Of a DNA stretch of 64,000 nt, positions 43,496-50,755 are shown one piece after another; position 1 is the stretch's first letter, and the number at the start of each line of letters is the position of its first letter. The notes beneath the pieces were generated by a model. It searched no databases, was not told the origin of the DNA, and was given only the letters and a program-made list of their open reading frames with translations. The position numbers and the translations under genes were made by a program. Source of the DNA: Pseudoduganella rivuli (GTDB lineage: Bacteria > Pseudomonadota > Gammaproteobacteria > Burkholderiales > Burkholderiaceae_D); the NCBI RefSeq assembly GCF_009674485.1, contig NZ_WKJJ01000010.1:186001-250000 (forward strand). Direction: 5' to 3'.

Positions 43496-43993
43496 CTACG
43501 CCGGATTCAGCGTTTTCTGCCAATAGCCCACATCGAGCCAGCGCTCGAACTTGAACCCGACTTCGCGGAACTGCGCGACTTTTTCAAACCCCAGCTTCTC
43601 ATGCAAGGCGACGCTGCCGGCGTTCGGCAGCGCGATGCCGCCGATCGCCAGGTGATAGCCCTGGTCGCGCAAGCGCTCCAGCAACGCGGTGTACAGCACC
43701 GTGCCGACGCCCTTGCCGGCCGCTTCCGGCGCCAGGTAGACCGAGCTTTCCACGGAATAGCGATAGGCATGGCGCACCCGCCACTTGGTGGCGTACGCGT
43801 AGCCCACGACCACGTGGTCCTGCTCCACCACCAGCCAGGGCAAGCCGCCGCCCTGGACGTCGGCGATACGCTGCGCCATGTCGGCATCCGTCACCGGCGC
43901 CTCTTCGAACGTGATGGTGGTGTTGGCAATGAATGGGTTGTAAATGGCCGCAATGGCTTTCGCATCGTCGGCGATGGCTTCACGAATCTGCAT
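43496..43993 (-). CDS. arsN1: Arsinothricin/phosphinothricin-type N-acetyltransferase (ArsN1-like)
   Basis: 165 residues of the PAT/Bar GNAT family: IYNPFIANTTITFEE near residue 20, the acetyl-CoA loop APEAAGKGVGTVLYTALLERL and VALHEKLGFEKVAQFREVGFKF at the end. This family acetylates the alpha-amino group of phosphinothricin or its arsenic analogue arsinothricin. Fifty-one bases downstream of arsH in the same direction, the context favours arsinothricin. Start 43993 (MQIREA) is of family length. Phosphinothricin and methionine sulfoximine remain possible substrates. Confidence 0.8.
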   Translation of the reverse strand: MQIREAIADDAKAIAAIYNPFIANTTITFEEAPVTDADMAQRIADVQGGGLPWLVVEQDHVVVGYAYATKWRVRHAYRYSVESSVYLAPEAAGKGVGTVLYTALLERLRDQGYHLAIGGIALPNAGSVALHEKLGFEKVAQFREVGFKFERWLDVGYWQKTLNPA

Positions 43994-44044
43994 GTCCGCT
44001 CCCGTTGGTGTTGGCAGCATGATAACTGCTGCCACCGGTATGGA

Positions 44045-44758
44045 TCAGATTTTTTTGACCAGCTTGTCGATGATCTTCATCTGCCGCTCATTGCGCTCGC
44101 TGTAGCGGTCCGTGAGGTAATCGGTCCTACCCCGCAGCAGCAAGGTCATCTTGAACAATTCCTCCATCACGTCCACCACGCGGTCGTAATAGCCCGACGG
44201 CCGCATGCGCCCCGCTTCGTCGAATTCCTTGTACGCCATCGGTACCGACGACTGGTTCGGAATGGTGAACATCCGCATCCAGCGGCCCAGCAAGCGCATG
44301 GTATTGACCACGTTGAACGATTGCGAACCGCCGCACACCTGCATCACCGCCAGCGTACGGCCCTGGCTCGGGCGGATGGCGCCCTGCTCCAGCGGAATCC
44401 AGTCGATCTGGTTTTTCATCACGGCCGTAATCGCGCCATGGCGCTCCGGACTGCACCACACCTGGCCCTCGGACCACAGGCACAGCTCGCGCAATTCGAC
44501 CACCTTCGGGTGGGTTTCCGGCACGCTGCCCACCATCGGCAATGCCATCGGATCGAAGATCTTCACGTCCGCGCCGAAATGTTCGAGGATGCGCGCCGCT
44601 TCATAGGTCAGGAAACGGCTGAACGAACGTTCGCGCAGCGAACCATACAACAACAGGATGCGCGGCGGGTGCGACAGGTCGCCTTGCTGGGCCAGCTTGG
44701 CCATATCCGGCATGTCCAGCAATTCTTCCCTGATATTGGGCAAGTCGGGGATGGCCAT
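44045..44758 (-). CDS. arsH: ArsH NADPH-dependent flavoprotein, organoarsenical oxidase
   Basis: 237 residues of the ArsH family with a flavodoxin-like fold (ILLLYGSLRERSFSRFLTYEAARIL and MQVCGGSQSFNVVNTMRLLGRWM). ArsH oxidises trivalent methylarsenite and aryl arsenicals to less toxic pentavalent forms. Its ATG shares one base with the aqpS stop, so the two genes are coupled. It is the fourth gene of the minus-strand arsenic operon. Confidence 0.96.
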   Translation of the reverse strand: MAIPDLPNIREELLDMPDMAKLAQQGDLSHPPRILLLYGSLRERSFSRFLTYEAARILEHFGADVKIFDPMALPMVGSVPETHPKVVELRELCLWSEGQVWCSPERHGAITAVMKNQIDWIPLEQGAIRPSQGRTLAVMQVCGGSQSFNVVNTMRLLGRWMRMFTIPNQSSVPMAYKEFDEAGRMRPSGYYDRVVDVMEELFKMTLLLRGRTDYLTDRYSERNERQMKIIDKLVKKI

Positions 44759-45486
44759 TACGCACCTGCCTTCCTGGCGGTTTCCGCGAAGTCTCCGGGC
44801 GGCACGGTCCCGCCGACCGTGGCATTGGCCGGCGGCGCCGGGTACAGCCAGCAAAACAGGACGGATGCGGCAGCGGCGCCGACCAGTTGCGCCACGATGA
44901 AGCCAGGCGCATCGCCTGGCCGGATGCCGGCAAAGGTGTCGGTGGCGGCGCGCGCCAGCGTGACGGCCGGATTGGCGAACGACGTCGACGACGTGAACCA
45001 GTACGCGGCCACGATGTAGGCTGCCACGGCGAACGGCGTCACGGCCGGACGGCTGCGCGATGTGCCGATGATGACAGCGATCAGGCCGAACGTGGCCACG
45101 CATTCGCTCCACCACTGGGCAGCACCGGTGCGCACGTGCTGCGATGCGAAGAACAGCGGCTCGCCGAACATGCCATGCGCGGCGGCCACGCCGGCAAAGG
45201 CGCCGATCACTTGTACCGCGATATACGGCAGCACTTCGCGGCCCGGCACATTGCCCTGCCACGCTTCCGACAACGTCACGACCGGGTTGAAATGCGCGCC
45301 CGAGATGGTGCCAAACATCAAAATCAATGCGATCAACCCCGCGCCGGTGGCAATCGCGTTGGCCAGCAGCGCGATGGCGACATTGCCGCCCGCCAGCCGC
45401 TCGGCCATGATGCCGGAACCGACCACGACGGCCAGCAGCAGCGCCGTGCCCAGGCCTTCGGAGACGATGCGTCGCGCCAAGGTCAT
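44758..45486 (-). CDS. aqpS: Aquaglyceroporin-type arsenite channel
   Basis: 242 residues, MIP family with six helices and the two pore motifs NPV (67-69) and NPA (172-174), with Arg179 after the second. It overlaps arsC by 4 bases and arsH by 1. In the Sinorhizobium meliloti type arsRCH operon an aquaglyceroporin replaces a pump: ArsC makes arsenite and the channel lets it out. There is no ArsB or Acr3 in this window, so the same logic applies. Confidence 0.92.
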   Translation of the reverse strand: MTLARRIVSEGLGTALLLAVVVGSGIMAERLAGGNVAIALLANAIATGAGLIALILMFGTISGAHFNPVVTLSEAWQGNVPGREVLPYIAVQVIGAFAGVAAAHGMFGEPLFFASQHVRTGAAQWWSECVATFGLIAVIIGTSRSRPAVTPFAVAAYIVAAYWFTSSTSFANPAVTLARAATDTFAGIRPGDAPGFIVAQLVGAAAASVLFCWLYPAPPANATVGGTVPPGDFAETARKAGA

Positions 45487-45959
45487 GCCAGGCCTCCGAT
45501 GCGGTCCAGTTCCGCCTTCATGCGGGCGCGGTCGTTTTTCAGCTCATCCAGCGGCAGCGCCAGGAACGCTTCGATACGGTTGCGCAGGATACGGTAAGCC
45601 GTCATGAAGGCCGCATCGATTTCCTCGTCGGTGCCGGTGGCATGGGCCGGGTCTTCCACGCCCCAGTGTGCACGCAGAACCGGGCCCAGGTAAGCGGGGC
45701 AGGTTTCGCCGGCGGCATTGCCGCAGACGCTGATGACGATGTCCGGCGTCGCCGGCAAGTTCTCCCACGATTTGCTGTAGTAGCCTGCCGTGGCAATGCC
45801 TTCGCGCTGCAGCAGCGCGATCGAACGGGGGTGCACATAGCCGGCCGGCTTGCTGCCGGCGCTGATGGCGCGCCAGCCGTCCGGCGCCAGGTGGTTGAAG
45901 GTGGCTTCGGCCAGGATCGAGCGGCACGAATTGCCGGTGCAGAGCATCAATACGTTCAT
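45483..45959 (-). CDS. arsC: Arsenate reductase (LMW-phosphatase type)
   Basis: 158 residues. The P-loop C7-T-G-N-S-C12-R-S is the low-molecular-weight phosphatase type, with two more Cys in CGNAAGETCP for the disulfide relay. It reduces arsenate to arsenite, probably with thioredoxin or glutaredoxin. ATG 45959 has the family start MNVLMLCTGNSCRS. It follows arsR1 by 26 bases. Confidence 0.95.
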   Translation of the reverse strand: MNVLMLCTGNSCRSILAEATFNHLAPDGWRAISAGSKPAGYVHPRSIALLQREGIATAGYYSKSWENLPATPDIVISVCGNAAGETCPAYLGPVLRAHWGVEDPAHATGTDEEIDAAFMTAYRILRNRIEAFLALPLDELKNDRARMKAELDRIGGLA

Positions 45960-45985
45960 GAGGTTTTCCTTGGTATGGGTGGTGA

Positions 45986-46321
45986 TCAGGCGCAGCCCTG
46001 GCCGGACGGTGCGCAGGCCGTTGGCACGGCGCACGGGACGCCGCCGCAGCAGTTGTCGGTAAGAAAAGCAAGCACGCCATTCATCGTGTCGAAATTGGCG
46101 CTGTAGATGATGAAGCGGCCATCCTGCCGGGCAGTGATCAGGCCGGCATGGGTGAGTTCCTTCAGGTGGAACGACAGCGACGACGGCGCCACGTCGAGCT
46201 GCTCGGCGATCTTGCTGGCCGCCAGCCCTCCCGGCCCGGTCTGCACCAGCAGGCGGAACGTGGCCAGGCGCGATTCCTGCGCGAGCGCGGCCAGCGCGGC
46301 GATGACTTGTTTGGTTTCCAT
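45986..46321 (-). CDS. arsR: ArsR-family repressor 1 (C-terminal Cys cluster)
   Basis: 111 residues with an ArsR/SmtB winged helix (SKIAEQLDVAPSSLSFHLKELTHAGLI). The C-terminal tail is CC-GGVPC...C...GQGC, with at least five Cys, the likely As(III) site. ATG 46321 (METKQV) is taken as start. It heads the arsR-arsC-aqpS-arsH-arsN1 operon, and its operator at 46362-46381 is upstream. This is a separate ArsR subtype from the one at 46442. Confidence 0.94.
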   Translation of the reverse strand: METKQVIAALAALAQESRLATFRLLVQTGPGGLAASKIAEQLDVAPSSLSFHLKELTHAGLITARQDGRFIIYSANFDTMNGVLAFLTDNCCGGVPCAVPTACAPSGQGCA

Positions 46322-46361
46322 GATCAGGGGCTTCAAGTTGGCGTAGGCTAGATATTACGAC

Positions 46362-46381
46362 ATTTCGAATAATATCGAAAT
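46362..46381. promoter_or_regulatory. Operator ATTTCGA-N6-TCGAAAT for arsR1 operon
   Basis: Perfect 7+7 dyad with a 6-base centre, 41 bases upstream of the arsR1 ATG. It is AT-rich and typical of ArsR operators. Confidence 0.7.
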
Positions 46382-46416
46382 ATATTGACAGGACGATGAC
46401 AGAGGTTTTAAGCTTC

Positions 46417-46434
46417 ATTCGTTAAGTGACGAAT
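46417..46434. promoter_or_regulatory. Operator ATTCGT-N6-ACGAAT at arsR2 start
   Basis: Perfect 6+6 dyad ending seven bases before the arsR2 ATG (46442). The identical arms recur at 46774-46791, so it is very likely the ArsR2 autoregulatory site. Confidence 0.75.
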
Positions 46435-46441
46435 ACATACC

Positions 46442-46753
46442 ATGACCAGCTGCTGCACTGTGGGAACCGGCGACAACGCCGTCGAAGTGAACGCCGAAGA
46501 AATTGCCATGCTGTGCAAGGCGCTCGCACATCCGGCCCGCGTGCAACTGCTGAAGTACCTGGCCGCCTATGGCGCCTGCTACTTCGGCAATCTCGCAGAC
46601 GTGTTGCCGCTGGCGCCGTCGACGATTTCGCAGCACGTCACGATACTGAAGCAGGCCGGGCTGATCCTGGGCTCGTCGGACGAGCAGCGCGTCTGCTATT
46701 GCGTGAATCCGGAACGCATCGCCCAGCTGAAAGCCCTGGTAGCCGCCTTGTAG
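46442..46753 (+). CDS. arsR: ArsR-family repressor 2 (N-terminal Cys-Cys type)
   Basis: 103 residues with a winged helix (NLADVLPLAPSTISQHVTILKQAGLI). Cys4-Cys5 sit at the very N-terminus and Cys46 precedes the DNA-binding helices. This spacing (5 to 46) is like the Cys16 to Cys55 arrangement of Corynebacterium ArsR and unlike ArsR1. It is divergent from the first ars operon and heads the plus-strand unit. The short gap to the downstream gene contains a second copy of its operator. Confidence 0.92.
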   Translation: MTSCCTVGTGDNAVEVNAEEIAMLCKALAHPARVQLLKYLAAYGACYFGNLADVLPLAPSTISQHVTILKQAGLILGSSDEQRVCYCVNPERIAQLKALVAAL

Positions 46754-46773
46754 GAAAAAATTTTTGCCCATCA

Positions 46774-46791
46774 ATTCGTAATTCGACGAAT
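46774..46791. promoter_or_regulatory. Second ATTCGT-N6-ACGAAT operator, before the fusion gene
   Basis: Identical arms to the site at 46417-46434, centred 27 bases upstream of ATG 46810. It places the acetyltransferase-flavoprotein gene under ArsR2 directly. Confidence 0.75.
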
Positions 46792-46809
46792 AACAAACAG
46801 GAGAACGAT

Positions 46810-48645
46810 ATGACTGCCGCACCCGTACTGTCCATCCGTCCCGCCACGTCCGCCGACTGGAACGCGATTGCCGCCTTGCTGGCGGCGGCAAACCTGCCGC
46901 TCGATGGCGCGCAAGAGCACCTGGCGCATTTCATCGTGGGCGAGCACGATGGCCGCATCGTCGCGGTTGCCGGATTGGAGGTATACGGCGACGCCGCGCT
47001 GCTGCGCTCCGTGGTGGTCGACAGCGCGCTGCGCGGGCATGGCTATGGCGACCAATTGCAGGCGACGCTTGCGCAGCGCGCGGCGGCGCAAGGCATCCAC
47101 CGCCTGATCCTGCTGACCACCACGGCGGCCGCATTCTTTGCGAAGCGGGGCTTCCGCACCATGACGCGCAGTGACGCGCCTTCCGCCATGCAGGCGTCGC
47201 GTGAATTCCAGGGAGCGTGCCCCGCATCGGCGACCGTGATGCAGAAAGACTTGCTGCCGGTCGCCGTGCTGGGCGCGGGCCCGGTGGGACTGGCGGCCGC
47301 CGCGCATTTGATCGAACGCGGCATGACACCCTTGATCTTCGAAGCGGGGAATACGATCGCCGCCAACCTGGCCAGCTACAGCCACGTGCGCCTGTTCTCG
47401 CCGTGGCAATACAACGTCGACCGGGCCGCCAAAGCGCTGCTGGAGCAAGCCGGCTGGCAGCCACCGCCAGCGGATGCGTTACCGACCGCCGGCGAACTGG
47501 TGCAGCAATATCTGCAACCGCTGGCCGCCCTGCCGGCCATGGCCGCCGCCCTGAAACTGCGTCACCGCGTAACGGCCATCACCCGCCAGGGCACGGACAA
47601 GGTCAAGACCCGTGGCCGCGGCCATGCGCCATTCGTGATCCGCGCCATGACGCCGGACGGTGAACGCGCCTTCCTGGCCAGCGCCGTGATCGACGCCACC
47701 GGCACGTGGAACCAGCCCAATCCGCTGGGCGCGGACGGCTTGCCCGCGCTGGGCGAGCAAGCGGCCCGCGAACAGGTCATCTACGGTATGCCGGACGTGC
47801 TGGGCGCGGCCCGGGCCCGTTACGCCGGCCGCCACGTGCTGGTCGTGGGCGCCGGCCATTCCGCCGCCGGGACGTTGCTGGCGCTGGCGCAACTGGCGGC
47901 GCAAGCGCCGCAAACCCGCATCGCATGGGCCATTCGCGGTACCGGTTTCGAACGCATCTTTGGCGGCGGCGCCAATGACGGCCTGCAGGCGCGGGGCGAA
48001 CTGGGCACCCGCCTGAAAGCGCTGAAGGAATCCGGCCGGCTGGAACTGCACACGGGCTTGCGCATCCAGGCGATCGAGCCGCACCAGGGCAAGCTGCGCA
48101 TTATCGGCCAGGCAGGCAGCGCAGCCATCGACGGCATCGATGAAATCATCGCCGCCACCGGCGCCCGCCCGGACCTGTCGCTGGCGCGCGAACTGCGCGT
48201 GCGGCACGACCCGTGGCTGGAAAGCACGGATGCGCTGGCGCCGCTGATCGACCCGAACGAACACAGTTGCGGCACGGTGCGCCCGCACGGCCACGCGGAG
48301 CTGGCGCACCCGGAACCGCGCTATTACGCGGTGGGCGCCAAGAGCTACGGCCGCGCGCCGAACTTCCTGATGACCACCGGCTACGAGCAGGTGCGCTCGG
48401 TAGTGGCGGCGCTGGCGGGCGATGTCGCGGCGGCCGACGACGTGCAGCTGGCATTGCCGGAGACCGGCGTCTGCAATACCCGTTTTGTGACGGGCGAACC
48501 GGCGGGAGCATCGTGCGGTATCAAACCAGCCACCGCAGTGGCATCCGGCTGCTGCGGCGGCCCCGCTCCCGCTGAAACGGACGCCTGTTGCGCGCTGGAC
48601 GTCGCCGCCAAAGCCGAAGGACAGGCCGGCTGCGGCTGCGCGTAA
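46810..48645 (+). CDS. Fusion: ArsN2-like GNAT acetyltransferase plus flavin monooxygenase-like protein with Cys-rich tail
   Basis: 611 residues in one uninterrupted frame. Residues 6-135 form a GNAT domain (acetyl-CoA loop RGHGYG, about 75-80; ending REFQGACPAS), close in style to ArsN2. From residue 150 a flavoprotein begins with FAD fold GAGPVG at 155-160 and NAD(P) fold GAGHSA at 347-352, plus ATG-type motifs (VIDATGTW and IIAATGARPD). The end, about 555-611, is rich in Cys: C555, C569, C581-582, C593-594, C608 and C610, like thiol arsenic-binding tails. It is controlled by an ArsR operator and followed 22 bases later by the sterol-desaturase gene. The likely substrate is an organoarsenical; the reaction is inference. 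Confidence 0.8.
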   Translation: MTAAPVLSIRPATSADWNAIAALLAAANLPLDGAQEHLAHFIVGEHDGRIVAVAGLEVYGDAALLRSVVVDSALRGHGYGDQLQATLAQRAAAQGIHRLILLTTTAAAFFAKRGFRTMTRSDAPSAMQASREFQGACPASATVMQKDLLPVAVLGAGPVGLAAAAHLIERGMTPLIFEAGNTIAANLASYSHVRLFSPWQYNVDRAAKALLEQAGWQPPPADALPTAGELVQQYLQPLAALPAMAAALKLRHRVTAITRQGTDKVKTRGRGHAPFVIRAMTPDGERAFLASAVIDATGTWNQPNPLGADGLPALGEQAAREQVIYGMPDVLGAARARYAGRHVLVVGAGHSAAGTLLALAQLAAQAPQTRIAWAIRGTGFERIFGGGANDGLQARGELGTRLKALKESGRLELHTGLRIQAIEPHQGKLRIIGQAGSAAIDGIDEIIAATGARPDLSLARELRVRHDPWLESTDALAPLIDPNEHSCGTVRPHGHAELAHPEPRYYAVGAKSYGRAPNFLMTTGYEQVRSVVAALAGDVAAADDVQLALPETGVCNTRFVTGEPAGASCGIKPATAVASGCCGGPAPAETDACCALDVAAKAEGQAGCGCA

Positions 48646-48667
48646 CACGGAACCGGGAAAGGATGCC

Positions 48668-49555
48668 ATGCAACACGTCATTTCACGGTGGTTTTTCCCG
48701 GGGGCGCTGCTGGCCAGCTGCGTATCGTTTGTCGCGGCGCGCGCCACCGGCGGCAACCTTGAACTGGCGGTGGCGATTCCCGCTGCCGTCACGCTGGTCC
48801 TGGCCATGGTGCTGGAACGCGTGGCGCCATTCCGCCCGGAGTGGAACCGCGACGACAGCGATACCGGCACGGACTGGTTCAGCATGGCGGCACTGCTGGC
48901 GGTAATCGACCCGGTGCTGAAATGGGCCGGACCGATGCTGGTCATCGTCATGTATGGCCGCCTGGATGTGGCAAATAACCTGTTCCCGGCCGGCCTGCCG
49001 TTCGTACTGCAAGTGGCGGTTGCCGCCCTGATCGCGGAGTTCGGCTATTACTGGGCGCACCGGCTGCACCACAGCCGGCCGGCGTTATGGTGGCTGCATG
49101 CGCTGCACCACGGCAGCGGCCGTCTGTACACGGTGAACAATTTCCGCCTGCATCCGCTCAATTACGCCGTCAACTATGCATGCGGCATGCTGCCGCTGCT
49201 GGCGATCGGCACGCCCGCCGACGTGTTGTACGGCTACCTGGCGCTGACCTACCCGGTGCTGATGCTGCAGCACGCCAACCTGCCACTGCGCAGCGGCTGG
49301 CTGAATTACGTCTTCAGTACCAATGAAGTACATCGCTGGCACCATTCGGCGGTAAGCGGCGAAGGTGACACCAACTTCGGGCGGTCACTGGTGTTCTGGG
49401 ACATCATATTCGGCACTTTCCGCTACCAGCCGCAGGGCGCCAACCTGCCGCACGCCATCGGCCTATATGCCGGCAGCGCATACCCGGCCCGCGCTCCGTA
49501 CTGGCGCCAGGTACTGTCCATGTTCTTGCCGGGCTGCTGCAAAGCCGCCGTATAA
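48668..49555 (+). CDS. Sterol desaturase/fatty acid hydroxylase-family membrane di-iron protein
   Basis: 295 residues with four or five membrane helices and the three histidine boxes of the family: HRLHH (131-135), HALHH (144-148) and HRWHH (222-226), plus NFRLHPLN. The protein ends with Cys-Cys (PGCCKAAV). Family members use di-iron and O2 to hydroxylate or desaturate a C-H bond in a membrane lipid. It lies between the fusion protein and the MFS gene in an ArsR2-controlled unit, where a lipid hydroxylase is unexpected. Its arsenic role is inference. Confidence 0.85.
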   Translation: MQHVISRWFFPGALLASCVSFVAARATGGNLELAVAIPAAVTLVLAMVLERVAPFRPEWNRDDSDTGTDWFSMAALLAVIDPVLKWAGPMLVIVMYGRLDVANNLFPAGLPFVLQVAVAALIAEFGYYWAHRLHHSRPALWWLHALHHGSGRLYTVNNFRLHPLNYAVNYACGMLPLLAIGTPADVLYGYLALTYPVLMLQHANLPLRSGWLNYVFSTNEVHRWHHSAVSGEGDTNFGRSLVFWDIIFGTFRYQPQGANLPHAIGLYAGSAYPARAPYWRQVLSMFLPGCCKAAV

Positions 49556-49566
49556 AGGGTGACACC

Positions 49567-50754
49567 ATGTCCAATGCACGTCGCCTGATCGGCATCCTCG
49601 CATGCACACAAATTGCATCCTGGGGCTCAGTGTATTACGCGTTCAGCATCGTCGCCCCGGCAATTGCGCGCGACCTCGCTCTCGGCAATGAACTGGTTTA
49701 TGGCGCCTTCTCATGGAGCCTGCTGGTGGCCGGCGTGGCGTCCGCGCCGGCCGGCATGCTGCTTGACCGGTTCGGTGGTCGGCCGGTGATGTCAGCCGGG
49801 TCCGTCGTGTGCGGCGCCGGGCTGCTCTGGCTGAGCAGTTGTGGCAGTGTGGTCTCTTACTATGGCGCCTGGACCATGCTTGGACTGGCGATGACGCTGA
49901 CCTTGTACGAAGCGGCATTTGCCACCATCAACCGGCAATTGACGACAGGCGGACGCCAGGCCATTTCGACCGTGACGCTGTTCGGCGGCTTCGCCAGCAC
50001 GATCTTCTGGCCGCTGACCTGGTACCTGAGCACGGCTGCCGGATGGCGCGGCGCCTACCTGTGGTTTGGCGTCATCCAGCTGGCTATCTGCCTGCCGCTG
50101 CACTTGCTGCTGGGCCCCAACGCACGGGCGACGGCCGCCGGCGATCGCAGCGGCGGTCGCAGTCACACGCTGGGCGAAGCACTGCGTCATGGCGCATTCT
50201 GGAAGCTGGCGATGGCCTTTGCCGCCAACACCTTCACTTTCGCTGCGCTGTCCGTTCACCTGCTGCCTTTGTTAACGGAGTACGGGCACCCGGAAAAATT
50301 CGCCGTGCTGCTTTTGACGCTGATCGGTCCCATGCAAGTGGCCGGGCGCGTGCTGGAGCGCACAGTCGCCCGCGACGTGGCGCCGCAGACGATAGGGAAA
50401 CTGGTTTTTACCGCGCTGCCCGCATCGCTGCTGGCCTTGATGCTGTTCGGCGAACACGGCTGGGCCGCGGCGCTGTTCTGTTGCCTGTATGGGCTGAGCA
50501 ACGGCGTCCTGACGATCGTGCGCGGCACGATACCGCAAGAACTGTTCGGACGTGAAAACTATGGCGCCATTTCCGGTGCGATGGCCGGGCCTTCGCTGGT
50601 ATCGAAGGCGGCCGGCCCGCTGGCGGCAGCCATGCTCATGCAGTCGGCGCCAACGCCATCCGCGCTGGTGTTGCTGTTGCTGGGCTGCGCGTTGATGTCG
50701 CTGGCATTTTACTTTGCCGCCATCAAAGTTCAATTCAATACCGCGGCCTGCTAG
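49567..50754 (+). CDS. MFS transporter of the second arsenic unit
   Basis: 395 residues, 12 helices, MFS loop DRFGGRP after helix 2. It starts 11 bases after the desaturase gene. MFS carriers in ars loci (ArsJ, ArsK) export arsenic compounds; this one lacks the usual ArsJ neighbour (a GAPDH gene), so it may export the product of the preceding enzymes. The C-terminus ends in a Cys (NTAAC). It converges with the histidine kinase gene, with stops 1-2 bases apart. Confidence 0.82.
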   Translation: MSNARRLIGILACTQIASWGSVYYAFSIVAPAIARDLALGNELVYGAFSWSLLVAGVASAPAGMLLDRFGGRPVMSAGSVVCGAGLLWLSSCGSVVSYYGAWTMLGLAMTLTLYEAAFATINRQLTTGGRQAISTVTLFGGFASTIFWPLTWYLSTAAGWRGAYLWFGVIQLAICLPLHLLLGPNARATAAGDRSGGRSHTLGEALRHGAFWKLAMAFAANTFTFAALSVHLLPLLTEYGHPEKFAVLLLTLIGPMQVAGRVLERTVARDVAPQTIGKLVFTALPASLLALMLFGEHGWAAALFCCLYGLSNGVLTIVRGTIPQELFGRENYGAISGAMAGPSLVSKAAGPLAAAMLMQSAPTPSALVLLLLGCALMSLAFYFAAIKVQFNTAAC

Positions 50755-50755
50755 T

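Noticed and set aside
44045..45262. A 405-codon frame extending arsH upstream over the channel gene
   Set aside because: The MIP channel frame with NPV and NPA covers this part; ArsH starts at 44758.
45483..46418. A 311-codon minus-strand frame reaching from arsC back across arsR1
   Set aside because: The upstream part overlaps arsR1 in another frame; family-type ArsC starts at ATG 45959.
49567..50754. Calling the MFS gene arsJ
   Set aside because: ArsJ is paired with a GAPDH gene, which is absent; the transporter is left without a symbol.
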